Positions 16,044 through 24,000 of a DNA stretch of 27,238 nt are shown piece by piece. Numbering within the stretch: position 1 is the first letter of the stretch; each line of letters starts with the position of its first letter. The notes beneath the pieces are model-generated. The model searched no databases. It worked only from the letters and a program-made list of their open reading frames with translations, and had not been told where the DNA came from. Origin of the DNA: Abditibacteriota bacterium (GTDB lineage: Bacteria; Armatimonadota; UBA5829); contig JAGDAG010000294.1 in the NCBI GenBank assembly GCA_017959625.1, positions 1 to 27,238 of the forward strand, in the 5' to 3' direction. A program made the translations under genes and the position numbers.

Positions 16044-16141
16044 AAAAAAAAAGCCCCTTCGGAGGCTTTTTTTACCGGGGCCCTGTTTTTCGGGGCCTTT
16101 CTTTCCGGAAAGGCAAAAAAAACGCCCCGGAGGGCGTTTTT
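16044..16141 (-). terminator. Cluster of stacked hairpins ending the Spy-like gene
   Basis: Three stem-loops lie in about 100 bases. ACGCCC/GGGCGT (16122-16137) is followed on the minus strand by a run of T and is the canonical terminator. GCCTTTC/GAAAGGC (16095-16114) comes next. AAAAAAAGCC/GGCTTTTTTT around a TTCG loop (16046-16073) has an imperfect inner stem and tracts on both sides. CGGGGCC also occurs twice (16076-16082, 16091-16097). The cluster separates the Spy-like gene from the promoter of the GxGYxYP gene on the same strand. Confidence 0.75.
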
Positions 16142-16142
16142 G

Positions 16143-16919
16143 TTACTTGGCGGAATATTTCTTTTCCGTGCGGGACTCTTCTTTTTTTATCATGGGGAAA
16201 TCTCCGCTTCCCATGCCGTAAAGGATATCGTCAAGAGCATCCTTCTGTTTTTTGTTCAGCATACTGCGCACCGACCTGTCGTATTCGTTATAGACGCCGC
16301 GCCGGGACGGCATGCTGCTTTGGGTCTGCATCTTTTTTCTGAATATCTCGTTAAGGCTGTCCAGCTGCCTTCTTTGCTGGACCGTAAGATCCAGGGGAGA
16401 GAGCAGATCGTAATCATAAAACCTGTCGCCGTAAATGAAATAGTCGCCGGATCTGTCTATGGTGTCCCGGCGCTTCAGGGATTCGTATCTGCTTTTCTGG
16501 CTGCTGGTCAGGATACGCTTGAAATCTTTTTCGTAACTGTTATAAAGCGGGCCGAATTCCACATAGCGGCCGCCCTTTCCCACGGGCCCAAAGCCGCCGC
16601 CCCTTTTGCGCTGGACGGTGAGGGCGTCCATATACTTCCGGTTGAGAGTATTCAGTTTTTTCTTCTGGCTGGAGGTAAGGCCGAGCCTTCTGGCAAGGGA
16701 CCCGTCGGGGGAGATCATCCCCTGAAAGCCGTAGTAGCTTCCCCCGATGCCGGGAGTATAATAGTCGCCGGGCGCCTTTACAGATGGGAAATCCCCGGAA
16801 TAGCTTTTGGAAGACGAACTTTTGCTCCCGGCGCTCTTTTTGACTATGGTATCGCCGAAGGCCGCGGACACACAGAACGCCAGCAGCAAAGCAAGTATAG
16901 GTATTATTTTGTTTTTCAT
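16143..16919 (-). CDS. Secreted Spy/CpxP-like protein with four LTxxQ-type motifs
   Basis: 258 residues when started at ATG 16919, which gives an immediate signal peptide (MKNKIIPILALLLAFCVSAAFG) and is preceded by GGGGGA. A longer frame to 17015 would put 32 unlikely residues before the signal. The mature part is basic and Ser/Gly/Tyr-rich at its start. It then carries four motifs of the LTxxQ type: LTSSQKKKL at 81-89, LTSSQKSRY at 137-145, LTVQQRRQL at 178-186 and LNKKQKDAL at 221-229. Such motifs mark helical hooks of Spy and CpxP, periplasmic ATP-independent chaperones and stress sensors. The layout suggests two copies of a two-motif unit. The role as a periplasmic chaperone is inferred from motifs only. 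Confidence 0.72.
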   Translation of the reverse strand: MKNKIIPILALLLAFCVSAAFGDTIVKKSAGSKSSSSKSYSGDFPSVKAPGDYYTPGIGGSYYGFQGMISPDGSLARRLGLTSSQKKKLNTLNRKYMDALTVQRKRGGGFGPVGKGGRYVEFGPLYNSYEKDFKRILTSSQKSRYESLKRRDTIDRSGDYFIYGDRFYDYDLLSPLDLTVQQRRQLDSLNEIFRKKMQTQSSMPSRRGVYNEYDRSVRSMLNKKQKDALDDILYGMGSGDFPMIKKEESRTEKKYSAK

Positions 16920-17028
16920 GGTTTTCCCCCGATATATAATAACGAACCTGTCGGTCCATACATTTTTAATACATAAAAAGCCGCGGATTTGTTCCCGTTT
17001 TCCCGAAGCGGGCAAAAAACGGCCCTTA

Positions 17029-17057
17029 TTGCAAGAAAAGGCGTTTTGTTGTATAAT
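17029..17057 (+). promoter_or_regulatory. Sigma-70-type promoter of the dnaX cluster
   Basis: TTGCAA (17029-17034) and a perfect TATAAT (17052-17057) are 17 bases apart. The start codon of dnaX follows 32 bases after the -10, with GGAGG at 17079-17083 as the ribosome site. Confidence 0.75.
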
Positions 17058-17089
17058 TATAATTAGTAAATATACCTTGGAGGATAATA

Positions 17090-18820
17090 ATGGGCTATTT
17101 GTCGCTTTTCAGAAAATACAGATCGGAAAGCTTCAACGACCTGGTGGGACAGGACCACATCGTCCGCACCATTTCCAATTTCATAGCCTCAGGAAAGATC
17201 CCTCAGGGCTATCTTTTCTGCGGAACGAGAGGCACGGGAAAGACCACGGTGGCAAGGATAATTGCCAAGGCGCTCAACTGTGAACACGGACCTACTCCGG
17301 AGCCCTGCTGCAAATGCCATGCCTGCACCTCTATCAGAGACGGCAGCGCAGTTGACGTCTATGAGATGGACGCGGCCAGCAACAGAGGGGTTGACGACGT
17401 GGAAGCCATCGTGGAAAGCGTCCGCTACCGCCCGTCGGAGTTTCGCTACAAGGTATATATCATAGACGAGGCGCATCAGCTTTCCAACCAGGCAAAGGAT
17501 GCATTCCTGAAAACTCTTGAGGAACCTCCTTCCTACGCAGTGTTCATACTTGCCACCACGGAGGCCCACAAGATACCGGTGACCATACGGAGCCGGTGCC
17601 AGCAATTCGATTTCCGCCGGGGGACCCCGGAAGCCATAGGCAGCCGCGTCGCATATGTGGCAGAATGCGAAAACGTGTCCATATCTCCCGGAGCGGTGAT
17701 GCTCATCGCCCGGGCTGCGGCAGGCTCCTACAGGGATTCTCTCAGCATACTTGAACAGGTGATCTCCTTTGCCGGAAACGAAATAACCGAAAAGGACGTG
17801 ACAAACGTTCTCGGTATGGTGGAAGAAGACATCCTGTTCGATATATCCCGGGCAGTCCTTGAAAAGGATATGGCAAAAGCCTTTTCCTGCTCCGACAGCC
17901 TGCTTTCCGGCGGAAAGGATATCAGAGACGCCATTCCCTGTATCGCCGGTTTTTTCAGAGATCTTATGGCAGTAAAGATCGGAGCCGACAAAAACAGAAG
18001 CGAAAAATGGTTCGAGACGGCTTCACGTTTCAGCGAAAGCAGGATAGCAGGCATAGTGGACACCTTTCTTTCTGCGGAAAAGACACTGCGCTATACCTCG
18101 GATGCGCGCCTGGCGTTCGAGCTTGCCTTTATGAAGGCCTGCGCTCCCGAAGAGACTGTCCAAACTGCCGCGCCGGCAGTCACGGCACGGCCCGCGCAGG
18201 AAGCCGATAAAAAGCCGGAAAAAGAACCCGTACGCATACTGCAGAAGGAAAAGCCTGCCGGAAAGGTTCGGGATACAAGGCCGTCTATAGATATAAACAA
18301 TCTCAGGACCTTCTGGAAAAGGCTGCTGGAATACGTCCGGGTCCAGTATAAAAAGGTGCAGCTGGTGAAGGCCGCCGCAAACGCAGAGCTCAGAGAATAT
18401 TCGGACGGGATCCTGTATATCAGGTTCCCCCATACCGACGGCTACAGCTGCAATCTGTGCCGTGAAGAACAGAAGACCCTGGAACAGGCGCTGGAGGACT
18501 GCTATCATTTTCATATCAGCCTTCAGTTTGACATCGAACCGGCAAAGGAGACCGCTCCGGAAACACACAAGCAGGAGACCGTGGCTCCTCCCGTCCCGGA
18601 AGGGCTGACAGGCGAAAAAGAAGAAGGCCCGAAAGAAACGGCCGAAAGCAGGGAAAACGAACCGGAAGCCGATTCTTATACAAACGACAATCCCTTCATA
18701 AAGGAAGAGCCGGCTAACGAAGACAATCTGCTGGAGGACCCCCGCTACGAGGATCATCCGATGCTGGAGAAGGTCAGGGATATCTTTAAGGGATCCACTG
18801 TAGAAACTATTGATAAATGA
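17090..18820 (+). CDS. dnaX: DNA polymerase III subunit gamma/tau
   Basis: 576 residues. This is the clamp-loader ATPase that loads the sliding clamp at the replication fork. The AAA+ core shows Walker A GTRGTGKT at 45-52, a zinc site with Cys64, Cys73, Cys76 and Cys79, Walker B YIIDEAH at 123-129, sensor-1 ATTEAHKIP at 155-163, and the arginine-finger SRC at 168-170. The lid and collar regions reach to about 350. Then come a Pro/Lys/Glu-rich linker and a conserved-looking domain around 400-490 (tau-type tail). The tail is highly acidic. No clear A-AAA-AAG slippery heptamer with the right frame was found, so a shorter gamma form by frameshift is not indicated. It heads the housekeeping cluster. 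Confidence 0.96.
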   Translation: MGYLSLFRKYRSESFNDLVGQDHIVRTISNFIASGKIPQGYLFCGTRGTGKTTVARIIAKALNCEHGPTPEPCCKCHACTSIRDGSAVDVYEMDAASNRGVDDVEAIVESVRYRPSEFRYKVYIIDEAHQLSNQAKDAFLKTLEEPPSYAVFILATTEAHKIPVTIRSRCQQFDFRRGTPEAIGSRVAYVAECENVSISPGAVMLIARAAAGSYRDSLSILEQVISFAGNEITEKDVTNVLGMVEEDILFDISRAVLEKDMAKAFSCSDSLLSGGKDIRDAIPCIAGFFRDLMAVKIGADKNRSEKWFETASRFSESRIAGIVDTFLSAEKTLRYTSDARLAFELAFMKACAPEETVQTAAPAVTARPAQEADKKPEKEPVRILQKEKPAGKVRDTRPSIDINNLRTFWKRLLEYVRVQYKKVQLVKAAANAELREYSDGILYIRFPHTDGYSCNLCREEQKTLEQALEDCYHFHISLQFDIEPAKETAPETHKQETVAPPVPEGLTGEKEEGPKETAESRENEPEADSYTNDNPFIKEEPANEDNLLEDPRYEDHPMLEKVRDIFKGSTVETIDK

Positions 18821-18822
18821 TC

Positions 18823-18828
18823 AAGGAG
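18823..18828 (+). promoter_or_regulatory. Ribosome binding site for the TTG start of ybaB
   Basis: AAGGAG lies seven bases before TTG 18836-18838. It decides the start, since the next ATG codons lie inside the conserved N-terminus. Confidence 0.75.
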
Positions 18829-18835
18829 ATACAAA

Positions 18836-19189
18836 TTGGCAAAGGGAAGAAATAATTTCGGCGGTTTCGGCGGCGGAATGAACATGCAGAACATGATGAA
18901 GCAGGCTCAGAAGATGCTTGCCGAACAGGAAAAGATCCAGGAAGAGTTAAATAATAAGATCTACGAAGCCTCCAGCGGCGGCGGCATGGTGACGGCAAAG
19001 GTCAACGGCGCCTGCTCTCTTACCGAGCTTGTCATCAAGCCGGAATGCGTGGATCCGGAGGATGTGGAAATGCTTCAGGATATGATAGTTTCCGCCGTGA
19101 ACGAGGCTGTGAAGCAGGCCAGGGACGCCGAAGAAGAACAGCTCGGCCGCCTCACAGGCGGGCTGAACATACCCGGCCTCAAGCTTTGA
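18836..19189 (+). CDS. ybaB: YbaB/EbfC-family nucleoid-associated protein
   Basis: 117 residues, started at TTG. The N-terminus MAKGRNN, a Gly/Phe-rich stretch, and NMQNMMKQAQKMLAEQEKIQ (about 17-36) are the hallmark of the family, so the TTG start fits its usual length. The middle contains VTAKVNGACSLTELVIKPE (about 50-68), the conserved beta-hairpin core. The protein binds DNA as a dimer and often sits between dnaX and recR. Here it follows dnaX by 15 bases. The next gene is folK, not recR, with its start overlapping the TGA stop in a TTGA junction. Confidence 0.93.
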   Translation: MAKGRNNFGGFGGGMNMQNMMKQAQKMLAEQEKIQEELNNKIYEASSGGGMVTAKVNGACSLTELVIKPECVDPEDVEMLQDMIVSAVNEAVKQARDAEEEQLGRLTGGLNIPGLKL

Positions 19190-19632
19190 CGCACGTTCCC
19201 GTCCTGCTCGCTCTCGGAAGCAATCTGGGGAACAGGCAGGAAAACATAAAAAAAGCGTGCGCTCTGCTGGCTTCCGGCGTGACCATAGAAAAGATCTCAA
19301 GCCTGCGGGAAACACGCCCCCTGGGCGTTGAGGATCAGCCGGATTTCATAAACGGAGCGCTTTACGGCAAGACCGGGCTCACCCCCCGCGAACTGTTGTG
19401 TTTTATAAAAGAAACGGAAAAAAGCTGCGGAAGATATGAAACATACAGATGGGGGCCGCGGGTCATAGACATAGACATCATTTTTTATGACAATATTTTT
19501 TACAGGAGCGAAGAACTGGTGATACCTCACAGAGAGCTGAAAAACAGGGATTTTGTTACTGTGCCGGCTCTTGAGGTCATTCCGCAGAACAACGACCTGA
19601 TCTGGAAAGGCTATATTACAGGAACAGCATAA
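19186..19632 (+). CDS. folK: 2-amino-4-hydroxy-6-hydroxymethyldihydropteridine pyrophosphokinase
   Basis: 148 residues from TTG 19186, which overlaps the ybaB stop by two shared bases plus its own first base (TTGA). No ATG or GTG lies nearer, and the first strand VPVLLALGSNLGNR must be kept. A start further upstream would read the ybaB region in the wrong frame. HPPK signatures are present: LGSNLGNRQENI near the N-terminus, ETRPLGVEDQPDFINGA in the middle, RWGPRVIDIDIIFYD (the RWGPRxxDxDI motif), and IPHRELKNRDFVTVPALEV. The enzyme transfers pyrophosphate from ATP to the pterin in folate synthesis. folB and folP are not in the window. The ribosome site is weak, so translation probably relies on coupling to ybaB. 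Confidence 0.9.
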   Translation: MTHVPVLLALGSNLGNRQENIKKACALLASGVTIEKISSLRETRPLGVEDQPDFINGALYGKTGLTPRELLCFIKETEKSCGRYETYRWGPRVIDIDIIFYDNIFYRSEELVIPHRELKNRDFVTVPALEVIPQNNDLIWKGYITGTA

Positions 19633-19634
19633 AC

Positions 19635-20285
19635 ATGGATACAGACAAAACCTTCTACGAGATTCTGGAAGTAGATGAAACAGCTTCGACCGATACCATC
19701 AAGAAGCAGTATCACAGGCTGGTGCGCCAATACCATCCGGACATAGCAAAAAACCTGCACGAAGCCAACGAACTGTTCATTGCTCTCAACGAAGCATACA
19801 GGACTCTCAAGGACGCAAGCCTGCGGGAAGCATATGATTTCGGGCTGAACGAGGCGCGGGAATATGCCAAACAGCCCCACCCCAAAGAAGAAGAAATGCC
19901 CGCGGAAGAAGAGTTCGTCATAGAGACCCCCGAGGAGAGAAGAAAAAAGGAACTACTGTTCTCCGAACTCATAGAATCCGCCCGGGGGCTGATGAAGCAG
20001 TCCAAGCCCAACGAAGCAGACGCCATCCTGGACAAGGCTCTGGAGATCAGGCAGAATTCCCCGGAGCTGTGGGAGCTGAATGGCGATATCCACAGAAGCA
20101 TGAGAAGCTTTGATATCGCGATGACATCCTATTCAAAGGCTGCCCAGCTCACCGGCAACAACAGCCACATAAGGGAAAAGCTTATGGACACCCTTGCCGA
20201 GCGCAGCGGAAAGCCGAGAAAGGCCACCAGTACTTCCACCAGCGCAAAAAAGAAGGGCGGCTTTTTCGGAAAAATGTTCAAATAG
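19635..20285 (+). CDS. J-domain protein with a TPR-like tail
   Basis: 216 residues. Residues 6-70 are a J domain (FYEILEVDETASTDTIKKQY, then QYHPDI with HPD at 34-36), which stimulates the ATPase of an Hsp70 such as DnaK. A charged Glu/Lys linker follows. Residues about 120-180 look like a TPR-type helix repeat (AILDKALEIRQNSPELWELN, then SFDIAMTSYSKAAQL). The Gly/Phe and zinc-finger parts of true DnaJ are missing, so it is a specialised co-chaperone. The tail is Ser/Thr/Lys-rich. The gene starts two bases after the folK stop and ends just before a strong terminator, so it is likely the last gene of the dnaX transcript. Confidence 0.88.
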   Translation: MDTDKTFYEILEVDETASTDTIKKQYHRLVRQYHPDIAKNLHEANELFIALNEAYRTLKDASLREAYDFGLNEAREYAKQPHPKEEEMPAEEEFVIETPEERRKKELLFSELIESARGLMKQSKPNEADAILDKALEIRQNSPELWELNGDIHRSMRSFDIAMTSYSKAAQLTGNNSHIREKLMDTLAERSGKPRKATSTSTSAKKKGGFFGKMFK

Positions 20286-20290
20286 ACCCT

Positions 20291-20315
20291 GCGGGCAAAA
20301 GCCCGCTTTTTTTTT
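20291..20315 (+). terminator. Intrinsic terminator of the dnaX cluster
   Basis: GCGGGC (20291-20296) pairs with GCCCGC (20301-20306) around an AAAA loop, followed by nine T. It is a textbook rho-independent terminator. The birA start codon lies only three bases after its T-run. Confidence 0.93.
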
Positions 20316-20318
20316 ATC

Positions 20319-21005
20319 ATGGAATACTTTTTTTACAACGTATTGGACTCCACCATGACGGAGGCGGACAGGCTTCTTTCCATGGGACACACCTCTTTCT
20401 GCGTTATCGCTGACACACAGACAGCAGGCAGAGGCAAGCCCGGACGCAGCTGGCACGACGAAAAAGGCGGATCTCTGCTTATCAGCATAGCCGTCCCCCT
20501 TGAAAGAAGGCCGGAGGAATACAGCTTTGCCGCCGGACTTGCGGTAATAAATATGCTGAAAAAAAACTGCGGGCTTGAATGCAGCCTGAAATGGGTCAAC
20601 GACGTATATTGCCGAAACAGAAAGCTGTGCGGCATTCTTTGTGAACAAAAGCTTAAGGACGGCAAGGCTTATATGATCGCCGGAATAGGCATCAACGTCC
20701 TCGAAAAGGCCTTTCCCGAAGGCCTGGACGCCACCTCGGTAGTCATAGAAAACCCTTCGGCAGCCCCCGCTCCCCGAAGCCTGGCAGAACCTCTTGCAGA
20801 GGAATTCCTGGCCGCATGCCGGCTTCCCTTCGGGGAGATACTCGCCGTATGGGATGATAAACTGTATATGAAAGGCCGGCAGGCTGCCATAAAAAGCGGA
20901 AACACTCTTTATTCGGGCGTCGTTGACGGCATAGACGCCGGGGGACGCCTGCTTTTGAGAGGCGGCAAAGAGACCTTTGCCCTATCCTCCGGCACATTTA
21001 TTTAA
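20319..21005 (+). CDS. birA: Biotin-[acetyl-CoA carboxylase] ligase, no DNA-binding domain
   Basis: 228 residues. The enzyme activates biotin with ATP and attaches it to carboxylase lysines. GRGKPGRSWH at 37-46 is the biotinyl-AMP loop. KWVNDVYCRNRKLCGIL at 91-107 is the second site, with Val where the usual motif has Pro (KWPND). GIGINV follows at about 127. The N-terminus starts directly with the catalytic domain (NVLDSTMTEADRL), so the helix-turn-helix of repressor-type BirA is absent and the protein is not an autoregulator. No ribosome site precedes ATG 20319; the upstream bases are the T-run of a terminator. The start codon fits the family length, and no better start is seen. A strong terminator follows. 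Confidence 0.9.
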   Translation: MEYFFYNVLDSTMTEADRLLSMGHTSFCVIADTQTAGRGKPGRSWHDEKGGSLLISIAVPLERRPEEYSFAAGLAVINMLKKNCGLECSLKWVNDVYCRNRKLCGILCEQKLKDGKAYMIAGIGINVLEKAFPEGLDATSVVIENPSAAPAPRSLAEPLAEEFLAACRLPFGEILAVWDDKLYMKGRQAAIKSGNTLYSGVVDGIDAGGRLLLRGGKETFALSSGTFI

Positions 21006-21016
21006 AACAAAAAAAA

Positions 21017-21041
21017 CAGACCCGAAGGTCTGTTTTTTTTT
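21017..21041. terminator. Bidirectional terminator between birA and the large secreted gene
   Basis: CAGACC (21017-21022) and GGTCTG (21027-21032) around a CGAA loop, with an A-run before and nine T after (21033-21041). It serves the convergent genes on both strands. Confidence 0.92.
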
Positions 21042-21049
21042 GTTTGTTC

Positions 21050-24000
21050 TTATCTGTCCGCAGATTTGGGGAAGGTCATACGGGCGCCGCTGTTTCTCCA
21101 GCCTCCCACGATATTCCCCAGGGATGCCGGCTGTGTGATGTCTCCGTTGCCTTCCACGTTGGGGTCCGGATATACCACGCCGTCCATTTCTTCAACGCTT
21201 CTGTTCCACAGCGCTATCTGATCGGCAAGCTCCAGATACCACATGGATCTGGGCGATTTTTCTATGTTGGGCAGATAGTCGTCCACATTATAAGACTCTA
21301 TGTTGGAATTGCTCCAGACCAGCCGCGGGCTCCACCATTCCTGATTGTTCTCCGAGCCGTCGAAAACGTTCTGGAAATCAACCTCGATTATCTCACCGTT
21401 ATATTTGCCCTTTGCCATATAAACGTTTCCGTCGTAAGGGTTCTTGTAGCGGAAGGAAAGATCGCCGGTGTAACCGTTGGTGATCAGCCAGTTGCCGTTG
21501 TTAAGGACCTTCATGTTCATGGGCAGCAACGGCGCCTTCAAAGGCATCCAGTCGTTTTTGAAGGTGGTATTGGAGCCTCTGGAATAGCCGCTGGCAAACC
21601 CCGCTCTGTTGTAATAATCGGTGGAGAACGCCCTTATCCTGCCGGGGAAGGTCATCAGCGCATATTCGGAGACCTGGGAGCCTCTGGTGAGCTTATCGCC
21701 GTCCGGGGAGTTGATCCCGAAGAACCCGGCGCTCACAAAGCGTCTTGCCTTCCACTGATACGTTCCGTCGGCATTGGTTATGGGCCTGTTGGAACCGTCT
21801 CTGGCAACTACGTACTCTACCACGCCGCTGTCGTCCAGGATCGCGATACCTATATGGGACATATCCGCAGATTCGGAGCCCTGATTGAAGTGATAGCCTG
21901 TGATGACCGCCTTCTTCAGTCCGCTGATGCTCTTTAAAAGCATGTCGCTGACGTTTGTTTCCAGCATATCTCCCAGAGTTGCGGGAATGCCGATCTTGTC
22001 TGTCTTCTTGCCTATGGAATCTATAGCCTTTCCGTAGCGGTTCACTGTATCGCTGTTGTCCAGGAGATCATACGAATACAGAAGCACCGAGCCGCCCTTG
22101 CTCTTCTTCAGGCCGTTGCGTTCGGCGGCGTTGAAGTTCGCTATGCCGGCCACTACCAGGCGTATATCCTTGCCTGCTATGGGATCCCGGATCACGTCGG
22201 AGACCTGAACGGAAGTAAACTTGAACTTTTTGTCCGTAAAGCTGTCGTAGCATATCCAGTTCAGATACGGCATCACTTCGCCTTTGTCCGTAACGTAACA
22301 ATCCTCAAGGATGCCGTTGTTATCGGTGAGGGTCAGATCCACTATCCTCTTGTTGCCGGAATCGGCTACAGTAATATGATAACGGTATTTGTAGTCTGCA
22401 AGCTTTTCGGTCCACACCTGATAATCGCTTATGTTGCCGAGATCGGTGCTCTGGCCCGAAGGCATGAGCCCGTATTCATCCACGAACCTGCTGAAATACC
22501 AGCTGTATTCCATACCGTCGTAGCTGCTGGTTTTCACTATACCGGCTTTATTGAAAAACATGACAGCCTTTCTGCCGGCATCCGCCACGATTATGCAGCT
22601 CTTGTTGTTGAAATTATCGTCGGTAAGATAACCGGCCTTCACGGGATTGTTCAGGGTAAAGCCCGTACGCACCCAGTTGTTGCCGTTCCGCACCATCATT
22701 TCCGGATTTGTCAGACGCCATACTGCATCTCCGCTTCCGTCTATCTCAAGCACCTTGTTGTTGTCCACCACCAGGGTGCGGCTGTTCTCAAACAGGGCGA
22801 TGCCCGGAGTCCCGCTTACCTGAGCCGAGGCTGCAATAAGGTTGCTGCCCACCGCAGGAGTCCCCATGGCGACAGACGAAGAACCGGTTATGTAAAGAGA
22901 ATCGGGAAGAGCGGCGCCGGTTATATCCGTGACCTTGGTCCCCGCAACCAGATTTGCCTTGGGAGCAATGGTATATACGTTGTTCTTGATAAAGCTGGAA
23001 TTTTCATCCTGTGTCTCGGCAAAGACCATCACCTTGTTTCCCGTCACAACGGGACAAACCGAGGCTTTTGTGTTGCCGGGGAGGATGCTGTACCAGCAAA
23101 GAGTCTGCCATTCGCTCATATCCACAAACAGCTTTTTGGACTTGTTGCTTTCCGAGTCCGGATCCCACACGGTAAAACTGTTGGAGGTATTGTTTTCGTT
23201 ATAATCCTCCGGGATAAAGGAATAGGTATCGTCCTTTATGGGCAGGAAGCTGTTGGAGTCAAACTTCACAAATATGGGCAAAGCGGCGGTGACGCCTCCG
23301 TAGGGCATGAAGTTCACTCTTTCGTCATCATTTTTAAGCTTGCGCATGCCATAGTTTTTGTCTATGGTTATCACACCGCTGCCGTTGTCCACCCCTATCT
23401 GCAGGGCCGAGTTCCTGGCATTGAACTTTATGGTCTCGGGGCCCTGATCCTTGTTTACCGGATCCGGCTGGTACAGCTCTACGGCGTAAGTCACGTCGTT
23501 TACCCAGTTTCCGTTTGCATCCTTTTTGTTTTTATAAAGGCAAACGGGGTTCCCGTCTTCGTCAACGATCTTCAGCTTGTAGACAGGATCGTTCTTGACG
23601 CATATCACGGCAGTCCTGTTGATGCCGCTCAAAGTGGCCGTAGCGGTAAAGTAAACATAGTCTCCGGCAGCCACCGGATCGGAAAGAGCGCTTATGACGG
23701 GAACGTCTGTGGTCCCGTAAGGGAACGCCCAGTCTATTTCGGATTTAAGGCTTCCGGTGTATGTGCCGGTCCCGTCGGGAAGCTCTATATCGTTATAGCC
23801 TCCGTGCACCAGATAGGACCACTGGGTCTCCCTGGTGTTGGCTTTTGTGTTGTTGCCTACCAAAGGGTTGTTGAACAGCTTCACTATATATCTGTTCTTT
23901 ATGGAACTGCTGTCGTCAACGTCATAGGTCCTGAGCTTGAGGAGCAAACCGCTTCCGGCATCCGCAAGAGTACCCTTCTCCAGATAAAAGTGCCTGCTGC

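Noticed and set aside
16920..17015. A 32-residue N-terminal extension of the Spy-like protein
   Set aside because: It would place a non-signal sequence ahead of a clean signal peptide at ATG 16919, which has its own ribosome site.
18200..18225. A possible frameshift site in dnaX (AAAAAG runs) for a gamma form
   Set aside because: The runs read T-AAA-AAG in frame, not the A-AAA-AAG heptamer, and no stable downstream stem was recognised.
19045..19185. An upstream extension of folK starting at ATG 19045
   Set aside because: It would run out of frame through the conserved end of ybaB and give residues unlike HPPK proteins; the TTG at 19186 fits the family N-terminus.
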